Positions 7,556-14,437 of a DNA stretch of 18,436 nucleotides are shown one piece after another (positions within the stretch are counted from its first letter, which is position 1; each line of letters starts with the position of its first letter). The notes under the pieces are model-generated. The model made no database searches, was not told the DNA's origin, and saw only the letters and a program-made list of their open reading frames with translations. The translations under genes were made by a program, and so were the position numbers. The stretch is from Acidaminococcaceae bacterium (GTDB lineage Bacteria; Bacillota; Negativicutes; Acidaminococcales; Acidaminococcaceae), in contig JALCSJ010000024.1 of assembly GCA_022653215.1 (NCBI GenBank), positions 1 to 18,436 on the forward strand, read 5' to 3'.

Positions 7556-8247
7556 TATTTTACCTCCTGAAATATTTGTTCTAAGTCAGCAGCTCCAATA
7601 TTTAAATCAGTTGCATTATGTTCGACTTTGGCGATTATTGGCAGACCGGTTAACTTGTGACTCATAAAAATATTATCTTCTTCCATAACGTTGCCGGGGT
7701 GGTAATTGTTGAAGATAATTCCGGCCAAAGGCAAGCTTTTGGCATTCATGTAAAAATTAGTAAGAACCACGTTATTAATCGTTCCCAAACCTGCATCAGC
7801 AATTAAAATGCTGGTTAAATGCAGTTTAGTAATAATGTTTTCCAGATAAAGGGGAGCAGTATCATAGTCCAAAGGACAACAAATGCCGCCGCTGCCTTCC
7901 ATAAGAATGTAATCATATTGAGAGGAAAGCTCCATAAAGTGTTTTTTTACAACCGGAAAATTTACCGGATTTCCTTCCAACTTGGAAGCTAGATGAGGTG
8001 AAACAGCAGTCTCATACACATATGGACACATTGTTGCTAAAGGTTGTTTTAAGTTAGCTGTTTTTTGGACAAAAGCTGCATCACCGGGTAGCAAAGAACC
8101 GTCTTTTTGACGAATATTACCGCTCATGGCGGCCTTAAAGTAGGCTGTGCTAGTGGTTAATTCCTGCATTTTCTTAAGCAAAAGACCTGAAATATAGGTT
8201 TTGCCTATATCAGTACCGGTACCGGTTACAAAAAGAGCCTTAGTCAT
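7555..8247 (-). CDS. bioD: Dethiobiotin synthase (ATP-dependent)
   Basis: 230 residues. It closes the ureido ring of dethiobiotin from 7,8-diaminopelargonate, CO2 and ATP. The P-loop GTGTDIGKT is at residues 9-17, and the family segments YFKAAMSG (usually KPV/I; the Lys is kept) and LMEGSGGICCPL are present. The start overlaps the end of bioB by 8 bases, and the GGAGG before it is about 12 bases away, a long spacing that suggests translational coupling. The stop overlaps the bioA start. Length and motifs are normal for the family. Confidence 0.96.
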   Translation of the reverse strand: MTKALFVTGTGTDIGKTYISGLLLKKMQELTTSTAYFKAAMSGNIRQKDGSLLPGDAAFVQKTANLKQPLATMCPYVYETAVSPHLASKLEGNPVNFPVVKKHFMELSSQYDYILMEGSGGICCPLDYDTAPLYLENIITKLHLTSILIADAGLGTINNVVLTNFYMNAKSLPLAGIIFNNYHPGNVMEEDNIFMSHKLTGLPIIAKVEHNATDLNIGAADLEQIFQEVK

Positions 8248-9208
8248 GACAGAGTTTTACCTCCATTCCTAATTCTTTTAAAAGAGCCAAATCTGTTTCT
8301 ACAGTAATACCGGCAGTAGTAAGCATATCACCGGAAATGGCGGCATTGGCTCCTGAAGTAAAACAACTTACGCCTTTATCTCCCAATAGGCCCCGTCCTC
8401 CTGCTAAACGAATGGATGCATCAGGAAGCAAGAAACGGAAGATAGCAATGGTCCGGCATACTTCCTCTCTGGTTAAAACTTTATTATGTTCATAGGGTGT
8501 TCCCTTAATAGGATTTAAGACATTAACCGGAATGGATTTCACACCTAATTTTCTTGCTGTTAAGACCATGTCGATTCTGTCTTCCATGGTTTCACCTAAA
8601 CCGAGAATACCGCCGGAACAGATACTGAGACCGGCAGCTTTGGCTGCTTTCAATGTGGCAATTTTTTCGTCATAGGTATGTGTGGTACAAATTTCCGGGA
8701 AATACCGTCTGGAACTTTCCAGGTTGCAGTGCACACGGGAGGCTCCCGCAGCCTTAATTTTTTTAAACTGTTTTTCATTTAAAAGACCAAAGGAGACACA
8801 TACTTCGATTCCTACCTGAGCTTTAATAGCGTTAATGCTTGCGCAGATCTGGTCAACTTCTTGGTCGGATAAAGCACGACCTGAAGTAACAATAGAGTAG
8901 CGCAGAACCCCTTGTTCCTTGTGATGTCTGGCATCTGCTACTAATTCACTGGTAGGGAGGAGGGGATAGGTTTCCGTGCAGGAAGTATGATAATGGGCAC
9001 TTTGGGCGCAGTATTTGCAGTCCTCAGAACATTTCCCGCATTTGCCATTCACAATAGTGCATAAATCAAAACCTTGACCGCAGACTTTTTCCCTTATTTC
9101 ATTAGCTGCTTCTGTCAGTTCTTTAAGAGGGGCAGTGATTAATTTCATAGCTTCCTCTTTTGTAATAGTTCCACCTTTTAAAACTTTTTCTTTTAATTCT
9201 TTTATCAT
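8240..9208 (-). CDS. bioB: Biotin synthase (radical SAM)
   Basis: 322 residues. It inserts sulfur into dethiobiotin to form biotin. The radical-SAM CxxxCxxC motif is Cys60-Cys64-Cys67 (GKCSEDCKYCAQS), which binds the 4Fe-4S cluster. Further BioB signatures are VCVSFGLLNEKQ, RVHCNLESSRRYFPEICTTH (AHYNLDTS region in other BioBs), SGGILGLGET and NVLNPIKGTP. The C-terminal RLAGGRG contains the Arg that contacts the auxiliary 2Fe-2S cluster. The start ATGA overlaps the bioY stop by 4 bases. An Fe-S scaffold gene is present about 6 kb away in this window, though nothing links the two directly. Confidence 0.97.
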   Translation of the reverse strand: MIKELKEKVLKGGTITKEEAMKLITAPLKELTEAANEIREKVCGQGFDLCTIVNGKCGKCSEDCKYCAQSAHYHTSCTETYPLLPTSELVADARHHKEQGVLRYSIVTSGRALSDQEVDQICASINAIKAQVGIEVCVSFGLLNEKQFKKIKAAGASRVHCNLESSRRYFPEICTTHTYDEKIATLKAAKAAGLSICSGGILGLGETMEDRIDMVLTARKLGVKSIPVNVLNPIKGTPYEHNKVLTREEVCRTIAIFRFLLPDASIRLAGGRGLLGDKGVSCFTSGANAAISGDMLTTAGITVETDLALLKELGMEVKLCHD

Positions 9209-9765
9209 ATTGCCATTGCACCTTGCTTTCTAAAATTTAACATGGGTATAAGTTTTTTTGCTAAAACTGTTCCTAAAACACAGAGGCAAATATCTCCCGG
9301 TACTGCTAAAATAAAGCAATAGAGGAAGAGGGGCCATAAAGCAATGGGGGTATTGATTACATAATTGCAAATAATATAGTAATAAACCATACCGCAGCCA
9401 TAGACAATTAATAAGCCCAGAAAATTTGCCAGCAATACCTTTTTGTAAGAAAAAGCAGATAAATTTTCCGTAAGTTTACCCGTAACATATGTTCCCAGGA
9501 TAAAGCCTATAATATAGCCAAAACTTGGTTTCAGAATATACCATAGGCCACCGCCTTCGGCGAAAATAGGTAAACCCAGTAAACCAAGAGCAGCATAAAG
9601 GGCCACACTAATAGCTCCCAGGCGACTGCCTAACAATAAGCCGGCTAACAAAGTAAAGAGAAATTGTAGGGTAAAGGGCACTACGGGAATGGGAATTTTA
9701 ATAAATGCTCCCAGAGCAATTAAAACTGTGAAGAGGGCACATAAAACCATATCTTTTGTTTTCAT
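9205..9765 (-). CDS. bioY: Biotin transporter BioY (ECF substrate-binding subunit)
   Basis: 186 residues with about six membrane segments. The N-terminal IKIPIPVVPFTLQFLFTLLAGLLLG is a BioY hallmark, and LLGLPIFAEGGG and KPSFGYIIGF are conserved too. BioY captures biotin and works with the EcfA/EcfA'/EcfT energising module, which is not in this window; some BioY proteins act alone. It is the first gene of the biotin operon, so uptake and synthesis share one promoter. AGGAGG (complement of 9771-9776) lies 5-7 bases before ATG 9765 and abuts the proximal operator candidate. Confidence 0.95.
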   Translation of the reverse strand: MKTKDMVLCALFTVLIALGAFIKIPIPVVPFTLQFLFTLLAGLLLGSRLGAISVALYAALGLLGLPIFAEGGGLWYILKPSFGYIIGFILGTYVTGKLTENLSAFSYKKVLLANFLGLLIVYGCGMVYYYIICNYVINTPIALWPLFLYCFILAVPGDICLCVLGTVLAKKLIPMLNFRKQGAMAI

Positions 9766-9776
9766 TTAAACCTCCT

Positions 9777-9807
9777 AGGTTAACCAAATTTAAAAATAGG
9801 TTTACCT
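9777..9807. promoter_or_regulatory. BirA-like operator candidate, proximal site
   Basis: AGGTTAACC (9777-9785) and GGTTTACCT (9799-9807) are inverted arms with one mismatch, 13 bases apart. The arms resemble BirA operators (TTGTAAACC/GGTTTACAA type) known upstream of biotin genes. The site covers the predicted transcription start near 9805 and reaches the bioY ribosome binding site. Spacing is slightly shorter than the 14-16 usual for BirA. No birA gene is in the window. Confidence 0.62.
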
Positions 9808-9811
9808 TAGA

Positions 9812-9839
9812 ATTATACATTAATAATGGCCAATGTCAA
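9812..9839 (-). promoter_or_regulatory. Consensus promoter of the biotin operon
   Basis: On the - strand TTGACA (9839-9834) is followed after 16 bases by TATAAT (9817-9812), both boxes perfect. Transcription would start near 9805, about 40 bases before bioY ATG. The boxes are flanked and overlapped by two BirA-like inverted repeats, so a strong promoter under repression is expected. Confidence 0.85.
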
Positions 9840-9864
9840 CCGAACAAACAACATAGGTTAACCT
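9834..9864. promoter_or_regulatory. BirA-like operator candidate, distal site overlapping the -35 box
   Basis: TGTCAACC (9834-9841) and GGTTAACCT (9856-9864) are inverted arms 14 bases apart; the first arm contains the -35 box itself. The second arm is part of the perfect palindrome AGGTTAACCT (9855-9864). Confidence 0.5.
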
Positions 9865-9871
9865 AAATAAT

Positions 9872-9927
9872 AAAAAAAGAGAAAGAAGCATGGTTTTCTT
9901 TTCGGAAAGACAACACGCTTCTTTTTG
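9872..9927. terminator. Bidirectional terminator downstream of the MarR-family gene
   Basis: AAGAAGCATG (9883-9892) pairs with CACGCTTCTT (9914-9923) with one mismatch; an inner hairpin TCTTT-TCGG-AAAGA lies in the loop. On the - strand a run of seven T (9878-9872) follows the stem, ending the marR transcript; CTTTTT follows on the + strand. Confidence 0.78.
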
Positions 9928-9939
9928 AATAATACTATC

Positions 9940-10467
9940 TTACTTAGATTTTGAGTTTTTGTGTTTGTTAATAGCAAAATCTTTTTTGATTATTTTATTG
10001 TAGACGGAAAGAACTTTGTAAAAACCGTCTATTTCTTCAGCACTACATTCCTCACGTAACTCACCCATAGTTTTAGCTATATCTACAGTATCAAATAGCT
10101 TATGAGCTCTGCTTAATTTAACACCAAGCTTAGTTGGATAAAGATGAAGGCTTTTGGCGTTGCCTTCTTCTTTACGTTTTTCTATTAGTTTTTTTTCTTC
10201 CAGCCGGCTGACAGTTTGAGAAAGGGCACCTTTTGTCTTGTTCCAGTATTTTGCCAGCTCAGTAACCGTAATGCCCGGATTGTCTTCAATATATGTGAGA
10301 GTGTGCATTTCAATCATGGATAAAAGGATGCCGTCTCCGTAATCATGTTTGGAGATTATATAATCATTGTACTGCATTACAAATTGGTAAATGTTGTTGT
10401 GTCGTTCATTAAGGGCATGAAAAGAGTCATTTATCATGCTGTTATATATTTTTTTATCATTTTTCAT
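9940..10467 (-). CDS. MarR-family transcriptional regulator
   Basis: 175 residues. The winged helix-turn-helix spans residues ~50-117: ITVTELAKYWNKTKGALSQTVSRLEEKKLI is the recognition-helix region and KRKEEGNAKSLHLYPTKLG the wing. Helical segments on both ends would form the dimer interface. MarR proteins bind inverted repeats as dimers and usually repress their own gene and a divergent neighbour. Here three similar inverted repeats lie in the shared intergenic region with the C-S lyase gene, so that gene and its followers are the likely regulon. There is no Cys in the protein, so a thiol-oxidation switch of the OhrR type is not supported; a small ligand is more likely. The ribosome binding site (AAAGGA) is about 12 bases from ATG 10467, a weak start. 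Confidence 0.88.
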   Translation of the reverse strand: MKNDKKIYNSMINDSFHALNERHNNIYQFVMQYNDYIISKHDYGDGILLSMIEMHTLTYIEDNPGITVTELAKYWNKTKGALSQTVSRLEEKKLIEKRKEEGNAKSLHLYPTKLGVKLSRAHKLFDTVDIAKTMGELREECSAEEIDGFYKVLSVYNKIIKKDFAINKHKNSKSK

Positions 10468-10492
10468 ATAATAAGTTTTCCTTTGCTAAATG

Positions 10493-10510
10493 ATTTAACT
10501 ATTAAACTAT
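10493..10510. promoter_or_regulatory. Operator candidate O1 (marR promoter)
   Basis: ATTTA-ACTAT-TAAACTAT, that is, on the - strand ATAGTTTA-N5-TAAAT. It has the same 5+5+5 architecture as the two other sites at 10620 and 10684. It begins 11 bases past the -10 box of the - strand promoter, covering the first transcribed bases of marR. Confidence 0.65.
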
Positions 10511-10521
10511 TTTCAATAGTC

Positions 10522-10550
10522 ATTATACACGATATTTTTTAAAAAGCCAA
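10522..10550 (-). promoter_or_regulatory. marR promoter
   Basis: On the - strand TTGGCT (10550-10545), 17 bases, then a perfect TATAAT (10527-10522). Start of transcription is expected near 10515, about 48 bases before the marR ATG. Confidence 0.68.
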
Positions 10551-10619
10551 GCTCAACAAGCTAGATGTTTGCTAGCTGCTGATTACTTAATGGTAAAGAA
10601 AATGAAAATGCAAGAAAAA

Positions 10620-10634
10620 GTTTAGCCGTTAAAC
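10620..10634. promoter_or_regulatory. Operator candidate O2 (upstream of the C-S lyase promoter)
   Basis: GTTTA-GCCGT-TAAAC is a perfect 5-bp inverted repeat with a 5-base spacer. It lies 9 bases upstream of the -35 box at 10644 and matches the core of O1 and O3. Confidence 0.55.
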
Positions 10635-10643
10635 AAAAAGTTA

Positions 10644-10672
10644 TTGACAATTGTACGCCTGCTTTGTATAAT
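10644..10672 (+). promoter_or_regulatory. Consensus promoter of the C-S lyase/symporter/glutaredoxin operon
   Basis: TTGACA (10644-10649), 17 bases, TATAAT (10667-10672): a perfect sigma-70-type promoter. Transcription should begin near 10679, giving a ~76-base leader. Such strength implies control by a repressor; operator-like repeats lie on both sides. Confidence 0.9.
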
Positions 10673-10683
10673 ACACCTAAGAA

Positions 10684-10704
10684 ATAGTTTAAGGCCTAAA
10701 CTAT
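10684..10704. promoter_or_regulatory. Operator candidate O3 (downstream of the C-S lyase promoter)
   Basis: ATAGTTTA-AGGCC-TAAACTAT is a perfect 8-bp inverted repeat with a 5-base spacer, the best of the three sites. It begins 11 bases after the -10 box, just past the predicted start of transcription: a classic roadblock/repressor position. Confidence 0.75.
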
Positions 10705-10754
10705 AATTCCATTCTGGAAAACAATTTATTAAAAAAATAATTGGAGGCAACATC

Positions 10755-11945
10755 ATGAGTGAAATGAGTTTTGAAGATAAGTATGTAGTTGATCGCCGCG
10801 GAACAAGTTGTCTGAAATATGATTTTGCAATGCAGCGTAAGGGAAGAAAGGATCTTCTTCCGCTTTGGATTGCTGATATGGACTTTAAATTATCTGAAGA
10901 AATATTAACTGATTTTCATAAGAGAATAGACCATGGGGTTTTTGGATACACCGATCCTGATGATGAATATTATGCTGCTTTAAATCATTGGTTTTCTACC
11001 CATCATGGTTACACAATAGCACCGGAAACAGTAACTTTAGGCTGCGGCGTTGTGTATGGTTTGGCAACCGGTGTAAAAGCATTTACCAAACCAGGTGATG
11101 CGATAATTGTTCAACAACCCGTTTATTATCCTTTTAGCGAAGTAATTGTGGATAATGGCAGAAAACTTGTGAATAATCAGCTTCATTACGAAAAGGGAAA
11201 ATATACTATTGATTTTGCTGATTTTGAGCAAAAAATCGTTGATAATAATGTAAAAGTTTTTATATTATGCAGTCCTCATAATCCTGTGGGCAGGGTTTGG
11301 AAAAAGGAAGAACTGAAAAAACTTGGTGATATTTGTCTAGCTCATAATGTCATAATTATGGCTGATGAGATTCACTGTGATTTTGTTTATCCCGGTTTTG
11401 AATTTGCAAGTATGTTCACCTTGCCGGAAAAATATCAAGAAAATCTGGTTGTGTATACTTCTCCCAGTAAGACTTTTAATGTAGCAGGATTGCAGCCGGC
11501 TAATATTATTATAAAGAACGCAGAACTGCGTAAAAAATATCGTAAAGCCAATGCTTCTTCAGGCTACAGCCAAGGCGGAGTTATGGCTCAGATTGCAGTG
11601 AAGTCCTGTTATACTAAAGGTGATGCCTGGGTAAAAGGTCTATTAGAGACAGTTACAGCAAATATGGAATATATGCGCAAATTCATAAAAGAAAATCTGC
11701 CTAAAGCTTATTTTGTAGATCCAGAGGGTACCTACCTTACTTGGGTTGATTTTTCAGGATATGGTTTTACAGATGAAGAGCTGGAGCATATTATTACGGA
11801 CGAAGCTAAACTGTGGCTTGATTCAGGTAAAGTTTTCGGACCAGCTACGGCACAGTTTGAACGTTTTAATGTTGCTTGTCATAGAAAAACATTGGAACAG
11901 GCCATGAAGCAATTAAAAGCCGCCATCGACAACCATAAAAGCTAA
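10755..11945 (+). CDS. patB: PatB/MalY-type PLP aminotransferase, putative cystathionine beta-lyase (C-S lyase)
   Basis: 396 residues, the normal length. The MalY/PatB hallmarks are the N-terminal RRGTSCLKYD and LPLWIADMDF, GVFGYTDPDDEYYAAL, the active region CSPHNPVGRVW, MADEIHCDFVYPG, and the PLP-binding SPSKTFNVAGLQPAN with Lys239. Members cleave the C-S bond of cystathionine or cystine/cysteine, yielding pyruvate, ammonia and a thiol or H2S; some MalY proteins also regulate. The substrate cannot be told from sequence. GGAGG (10742-10746) lies 8 bases before ATG 10755. It is the first gene of a three-gene operon with a DAACS symporter and a glutaredoxin-like protein, which favours a role in cystine or related sulfur-amino-acid use. 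Confidence 0.88.
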   Translation: MSEMSFEDKYVVDRRGTSCLKYDFAMQRKGRKDLLPLWIADMDFKLSEEILTDFHKRIDHGVFGYTDPDDEYYAALNHWFSTHHGYTIAPETVTLGCGVVYGLATGVKAFTKPGDAIIVQQPVYYPFSEVIVDNGRKLVNNQLHYEKGKYTIDFADFEQKIVDNNVKVFILCSPHNPVGRVWKKEELKKLGDICLAHNVIIMADEIHCDFVYPGFEFASMFTLPEKYQENLVVYTSPSKTFNVAGLQPANIIIKNAELRKKYRKANASSGYSQGGVMAQIAVKSCYTKGDAWVKGLLETVTANMEYMRKFIKENLPKAYFVDPEGTYLTWVDFSGYGFTDEELEHIITDEAKLWLDSGKVFGPATAQFERFNVACHRKTLEQAMKQLKAAIDNHKS

Positions 11946-11973
11946 TCAGTGTGGTTGATAAAGGAGAAAAATC

Positions 11974-13191
11974 ATGTCTTTTTTAAAAAACAATAAGTCA
12001 TCTTTTATCCTGCTGGCAAGCATGTTTATCGGTGCCGGAGTGGGAGCTGTATGGGGCAAGGGTGCTTTGGTTATGCAGCCACTTGCAGATTTGTTTTTAA
12101 ATCTTTTGTACTGCTGTGTAGTGCCTATGATTTTCGTAAGTATTGTAGCTTCTATTTCCAAAATGGAAAGTATGCAGAAGCTAGGACGTATAATTGGGAT
12201 AATGATGTTGATTTTCGTTGTTACCCAGGTATTTGCCTCAGTATATATGGTTGGTATCAGTGCTATCAGTAGTCCCGGTAAAGGGGCTATTATACAGATG
12301 ACTGAACAGGTTAAGGACCTAAAGAGCAATATGAATATTTTAGCTATGTTTACAGTTAATGATTTCACCTTGTTATGGTCACGTAAAAACCTGATGGCCT
12401 TGATTATTGCCGGCATTATGGTTGGTACTGCTTTGCTTTCCATGGGAGAAAGAGGCAAAAATTTAGCTCGTTTGTTTGACGAAGCTTCGGAAATGGTTAT
12501 GCATGTAGTAAATTATGTTATGAAAATTGCTCCTATAGGATTGGGTGTTTTGTTCGCTACCTTAATTGGTGAATACGGCAGCCAGTTTACAGGACCACTG
12601 GCTCAGGCACTTATTGTCTATTGTATTGCTGCTGTTGTTTATTATTTCTTTTCCAATACTTTGTTTGCGTATATTGGTGCCGGTATGGAAGGTGTTAAAA
12701 GATACTATCGTTATTGCATTCCGCCAACTTTGACTTCACTGGGAACCTGTTCCTCAGCAGCTACTATTCCTTTGAGTCTCGAAGCTGCGGATAAATGCGG
12801 AATTTCTAATGATGTGCGGGATTTGTGTATTCCCTTGGGCGCAAATTTGCATAAAGACGGTGCCTGCCTAATTACAATTTTAAAAATCGCTTTTTTATGC
12901 AATGTTTTAGGTATAAACTTCATGGATCCGGTAATAATTTTCAAAGCAGTTGTCTGCGCTACCTTAGCCAGCATGGTTATGGGTGCAATTCCTGCCGGTG
13001 GTTATGTGGGTGAGCTTTTTGTAATTTCACTGTTTGGGTTTCCCCCTGCTACGATTCCGGTAATGGTTCTCATAGGCACGATTACTGATGCACCGGCTAC
13101 AGCGATTAATGTAACAGGTGATTTAAGTTCTGCTTTTATTGTGGAACGCTATATTAACGGTAAGGATTGGTATAAAAAAATTGCCGCATAA
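11974..13191 (+). CDS. Dicarboxylate/amino acid:cation symporter (DAACS family)
   Basis: 405 residues, with eight or so membrane segments and the two re-entrant loops of the family. The signatures are SSAATIP (residues 260-266; serine-rich re-entrant loop), PLGANLHKDGACLITILKIAF (usually PLGATINMDG; the D-G pair is kept), IPAGGYVGELFV, and TDAPATAINVTGD with Asn379 and Asp383, the substrate/Na+ site. The family takes up glutamate, aspartate, C4-dicarboxylates, serine/threonine or cystine with Na+ or H+. The C-S lyase gene 28 bases upstream and the glutaredoxin-like gene 25 bases downstream make a TcyP-like cystine uptake role attractive, but that is an inference. AAGGAG (11961-11966) is 7 bases before ATG 11974. 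The His-Lys in place of Asn-Met before the DG pair is unusual and may affect specificity. Confidence 0.87.
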   Translation: MSFLKNNKSSFILLASMFIGAGVGAVWGKGALVMQPLADLFLNLLYCCVVPMIFVSIVASISKMESMQKLGRIIGIMMLIFVVTQVFASVYMVGISAISSPGKGAIIQMTEQVKDLKSNMNILAMFTVNDFTLLWSRKNLMALIIAGIMVGTALLSMGERGKNLARLFDEASEMVMHVVNYVMKIAPIGLGVLFATLIGEYGSQFTGPLAQALIVYCIAAVVYYFFSNTLFAYIGAGMEGVKRYYRYCIPPTLTSLGTCSSAATIPLSLEAADKCGISNDVRDLCIPLGANLHKDGACLITILKIAFLCNVLGINFMDPVIIFKAVVCATLASMVMGAIPAGGYVGELFVISLFGFPPATIPVMVLIGTITDAPATAINVTGDLSSAFIVERYINGKDWYKKIAA

Positions 13192-13216
13192 AGGCAAAAA
13201 ATGGAGGCTTAAAACT

Positions 13217-13471
13217 ATGCATGTTACTATGATTGGCAGTCATCTATGTCCAGATACTATCGATGCGATGAACAAGCTTTTAGCTGCAGGCGCAGAAATC
13301 AGTTTCAAAGATATTTTGTCCTGTCATGCAGATTTAAAAGAATATTTGAAACTGCGGGATACTAGTCCGGTTTATGCTGAAATCCGTGGTACAGATATGT
13401 TAGGTGTTCCTTGTTTTATTTGCGACGATGGTACAGTAACTTTAAATATTGAAGATGTTTTGAAAAAATAG
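13217..13471 (+). CDS. Small glutaredoxin-related protein
   Basis: 84 residues from ATG 13217, chosen because GGAGG (13203-13207) lies 9 bases before it; the open frame reaches back into the symporter gene but without a ribosome binding site there. It has a thioredoxin-fold outline: beta strand VTMIGSHLCPDT (Cys11, a one-Cys CPDT motif in place of CPYC), helix DAMNKLL, strand, helix DLKEYLKLR, then the cis-Pro loop GVPCF with Cys66 and a C-terminal GTVTLNIEDVL. Cys36 and Cys69 are also present. Without the second active-site Cys it may use monothiol chemistry or Cys66. It is the last gene of the operon and probably reduces or carries thiol products of the C-S lyase pathway. Function beyond the fold is unproven. 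Confidence 0.82.
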   Translation: MHVTMIGSHLCPDTIDAMNKLLAAGAEISFKDILSCHADLKEYLKLRDTSPVYAEIRGTDMLGVPCFICDDGTVTLNIEDVLKK

Positions 13472-13487
13472 TAAAAAATAATAAAAA

Positions 13488-13528
13488 GCACCAAATTTGC
13501 TAAATATACGCAAATTAGGTGCTTTTTT
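13488..13528 (+). terminator. Rho-independent terminator of the C-S lyase operon
   Basis: GCACCAAATTTGC (13488-13500) pairs with GCAAATTAGGTGC (13510-13522) with one mismatch; the loop is 9 bases and TTTTTT follows. Confidence 0.92.
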
Positions 13529-13578
13529 CCTATATAAAAATATTTGTATTGCTGAATGAGTTTTACCACTATTTGTAG

Positions 13579-13584
13579 TATAAT
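13579..13584 (+). promoter_or_regulatory. -10 box candidate for the TPM gene
   Basis: TATAAT lies 29 bases before the GTG start and after the terminator at 13488, so a promoter is needed here. No clear -35 box is seen at 17 bases upstream. Confidence 0.45.
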
Positions 13585-13613
13585 TAAAACAAGTATATGA
13601 GGGGGAGATAAAG

Positions 13614-14423
13614 GTGAAAAAAACATTACAGGGGTTTTTTATTGTATTTTTTTTGTTAGTGTTTTCTTGTCAGGTCTTTGCTGAGCCCAGTTATCCCGAG
13701 TCACAGAGCCACAGCTTTTTTGCTCAGGATAATGCAGGGGTTTTGCAGCAAAAAACCAAGGATACTATTAATTCTTTAGGCAAAGAATTACAAGAGAAAA
13801 CAAAAGCTCAAATAGTGGTTGTTACGGTGGATTCTTTAGAAGGAATGCCTGTTTCCGAATATGGCAATAATTTATTCCGAAAATACAAATTGGGGGATGC
13901 CAAGCTAAATAATGGCTGCTTGCTTTTAGTGGCAGTAAAAGATAAAAAGTTAAGGATTGAAGTAGGCTATGGATTAGAGGGAGCTCTAACGGATGGTTAT
14001 ACCGGTCAAGTCCGGGATAAATATCTTGTTCCTGCTTTTAAAAAGAATGATTTTGATACAGGAATCTTAAATGCTTACAAGGAATTAGTAAAAAAGACAG
14101 CAGGGGAATATAAGGTACAGTTACCAGGTCTGGAAAAGAGTGCAGAAGAAACTGAGGCAGACAAAAGTGATGACAATGAATATGGGTGGTTTTGGGCTCT
14201 CGTATTACTTGCCGTGGGCTTTGGAATAATGGCTCTGGCCTTTTATATCGTTTGTAAGATTGTAGTTTTTGTCTTAACAAAATTAGGGGTTTACGATGGA
14301 ACAACAAGTAGTTCCGGTGGTGGCAGCAGCAGTGATTCATCCTCATTTGGTGACGATTCCGATGACGGTGATTCAGGCGGCGGTGGAGATTCCGGCGGTG
14401 GCGGCAGTGATGGAGACTGGTAA
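13614..14423 (+). CDS. TPM-domain protein (YgcG/psb32-like), secreted and membrane anchored
   Basis: 269 residues starting at GTG 13614, with GGGGGAG (13600-13606) 7 bases upstream. The signal peptide is residues 1-23 (…VFSCQVFA); the FSC is not a proper lipobox. The TPM domain spans about residues 36-168: DNAGVLQQKTKDTINSL, IVVVTVDSLEGMPVSEYGN, NNGCLLLVAVKDKKLRIEVGYGLEGALTDGYTG. A membrane segment (~190-225) follows. The tail is Ser/Gly/Asp-rich (SSGGGSSSDSSSFGDDSDDG..., ending GGSDGDW), as is common in this family. TPM proteins lie on the outer face of the membrane; phosphatase activity is shown for some and roles are mostly unknown. The gene ends 14 bases before the hybrid kinase and is probably co-transcribed with it. 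Low-complexity Gly/Ser codons explain the unusual local composition. Confidence 0.88.
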   Translation: MKKTLQGFFIVFFLLVFSCQVFAEPSYPESQSHSFFAQDNAGVLQQKTKDTINSLGKELQEKTKAQIVVVTVDSLEGMPVSEYGNNLFRKYKLGDAKLNNGCLLLVAVKDKKLRIEVGYGLEGALTDGYTGQVRDKYLVPAFKKNDFDTGILNAYKELVKKTAGEYKVQLPGLEKSAEETEADKSDDNEYGWFWALVLLAVGFGIMALAFYIVCKIVVFVLTKLGVYDGTTSSSGGGSSSDSSSFGDDSDDGDSGGGGDSGGGGSDGDW

Positions 14424-14437
14424 AAGGAGAAACTAAA

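Noticed and set aside
10559..10577. AGCTAG...CTAGCT inverted repeat in the marR intergenic region
   Set aside because: Short arms, different sequence from the three matched operators, and upstream of both promoters; no support for a function.
11946..12458. 170-codon open frame on the - strand opposite the symporter gene
   Set aside because: Its hydrophobic look mirrors the membrane segments of the real gene; no start signal and no family match.
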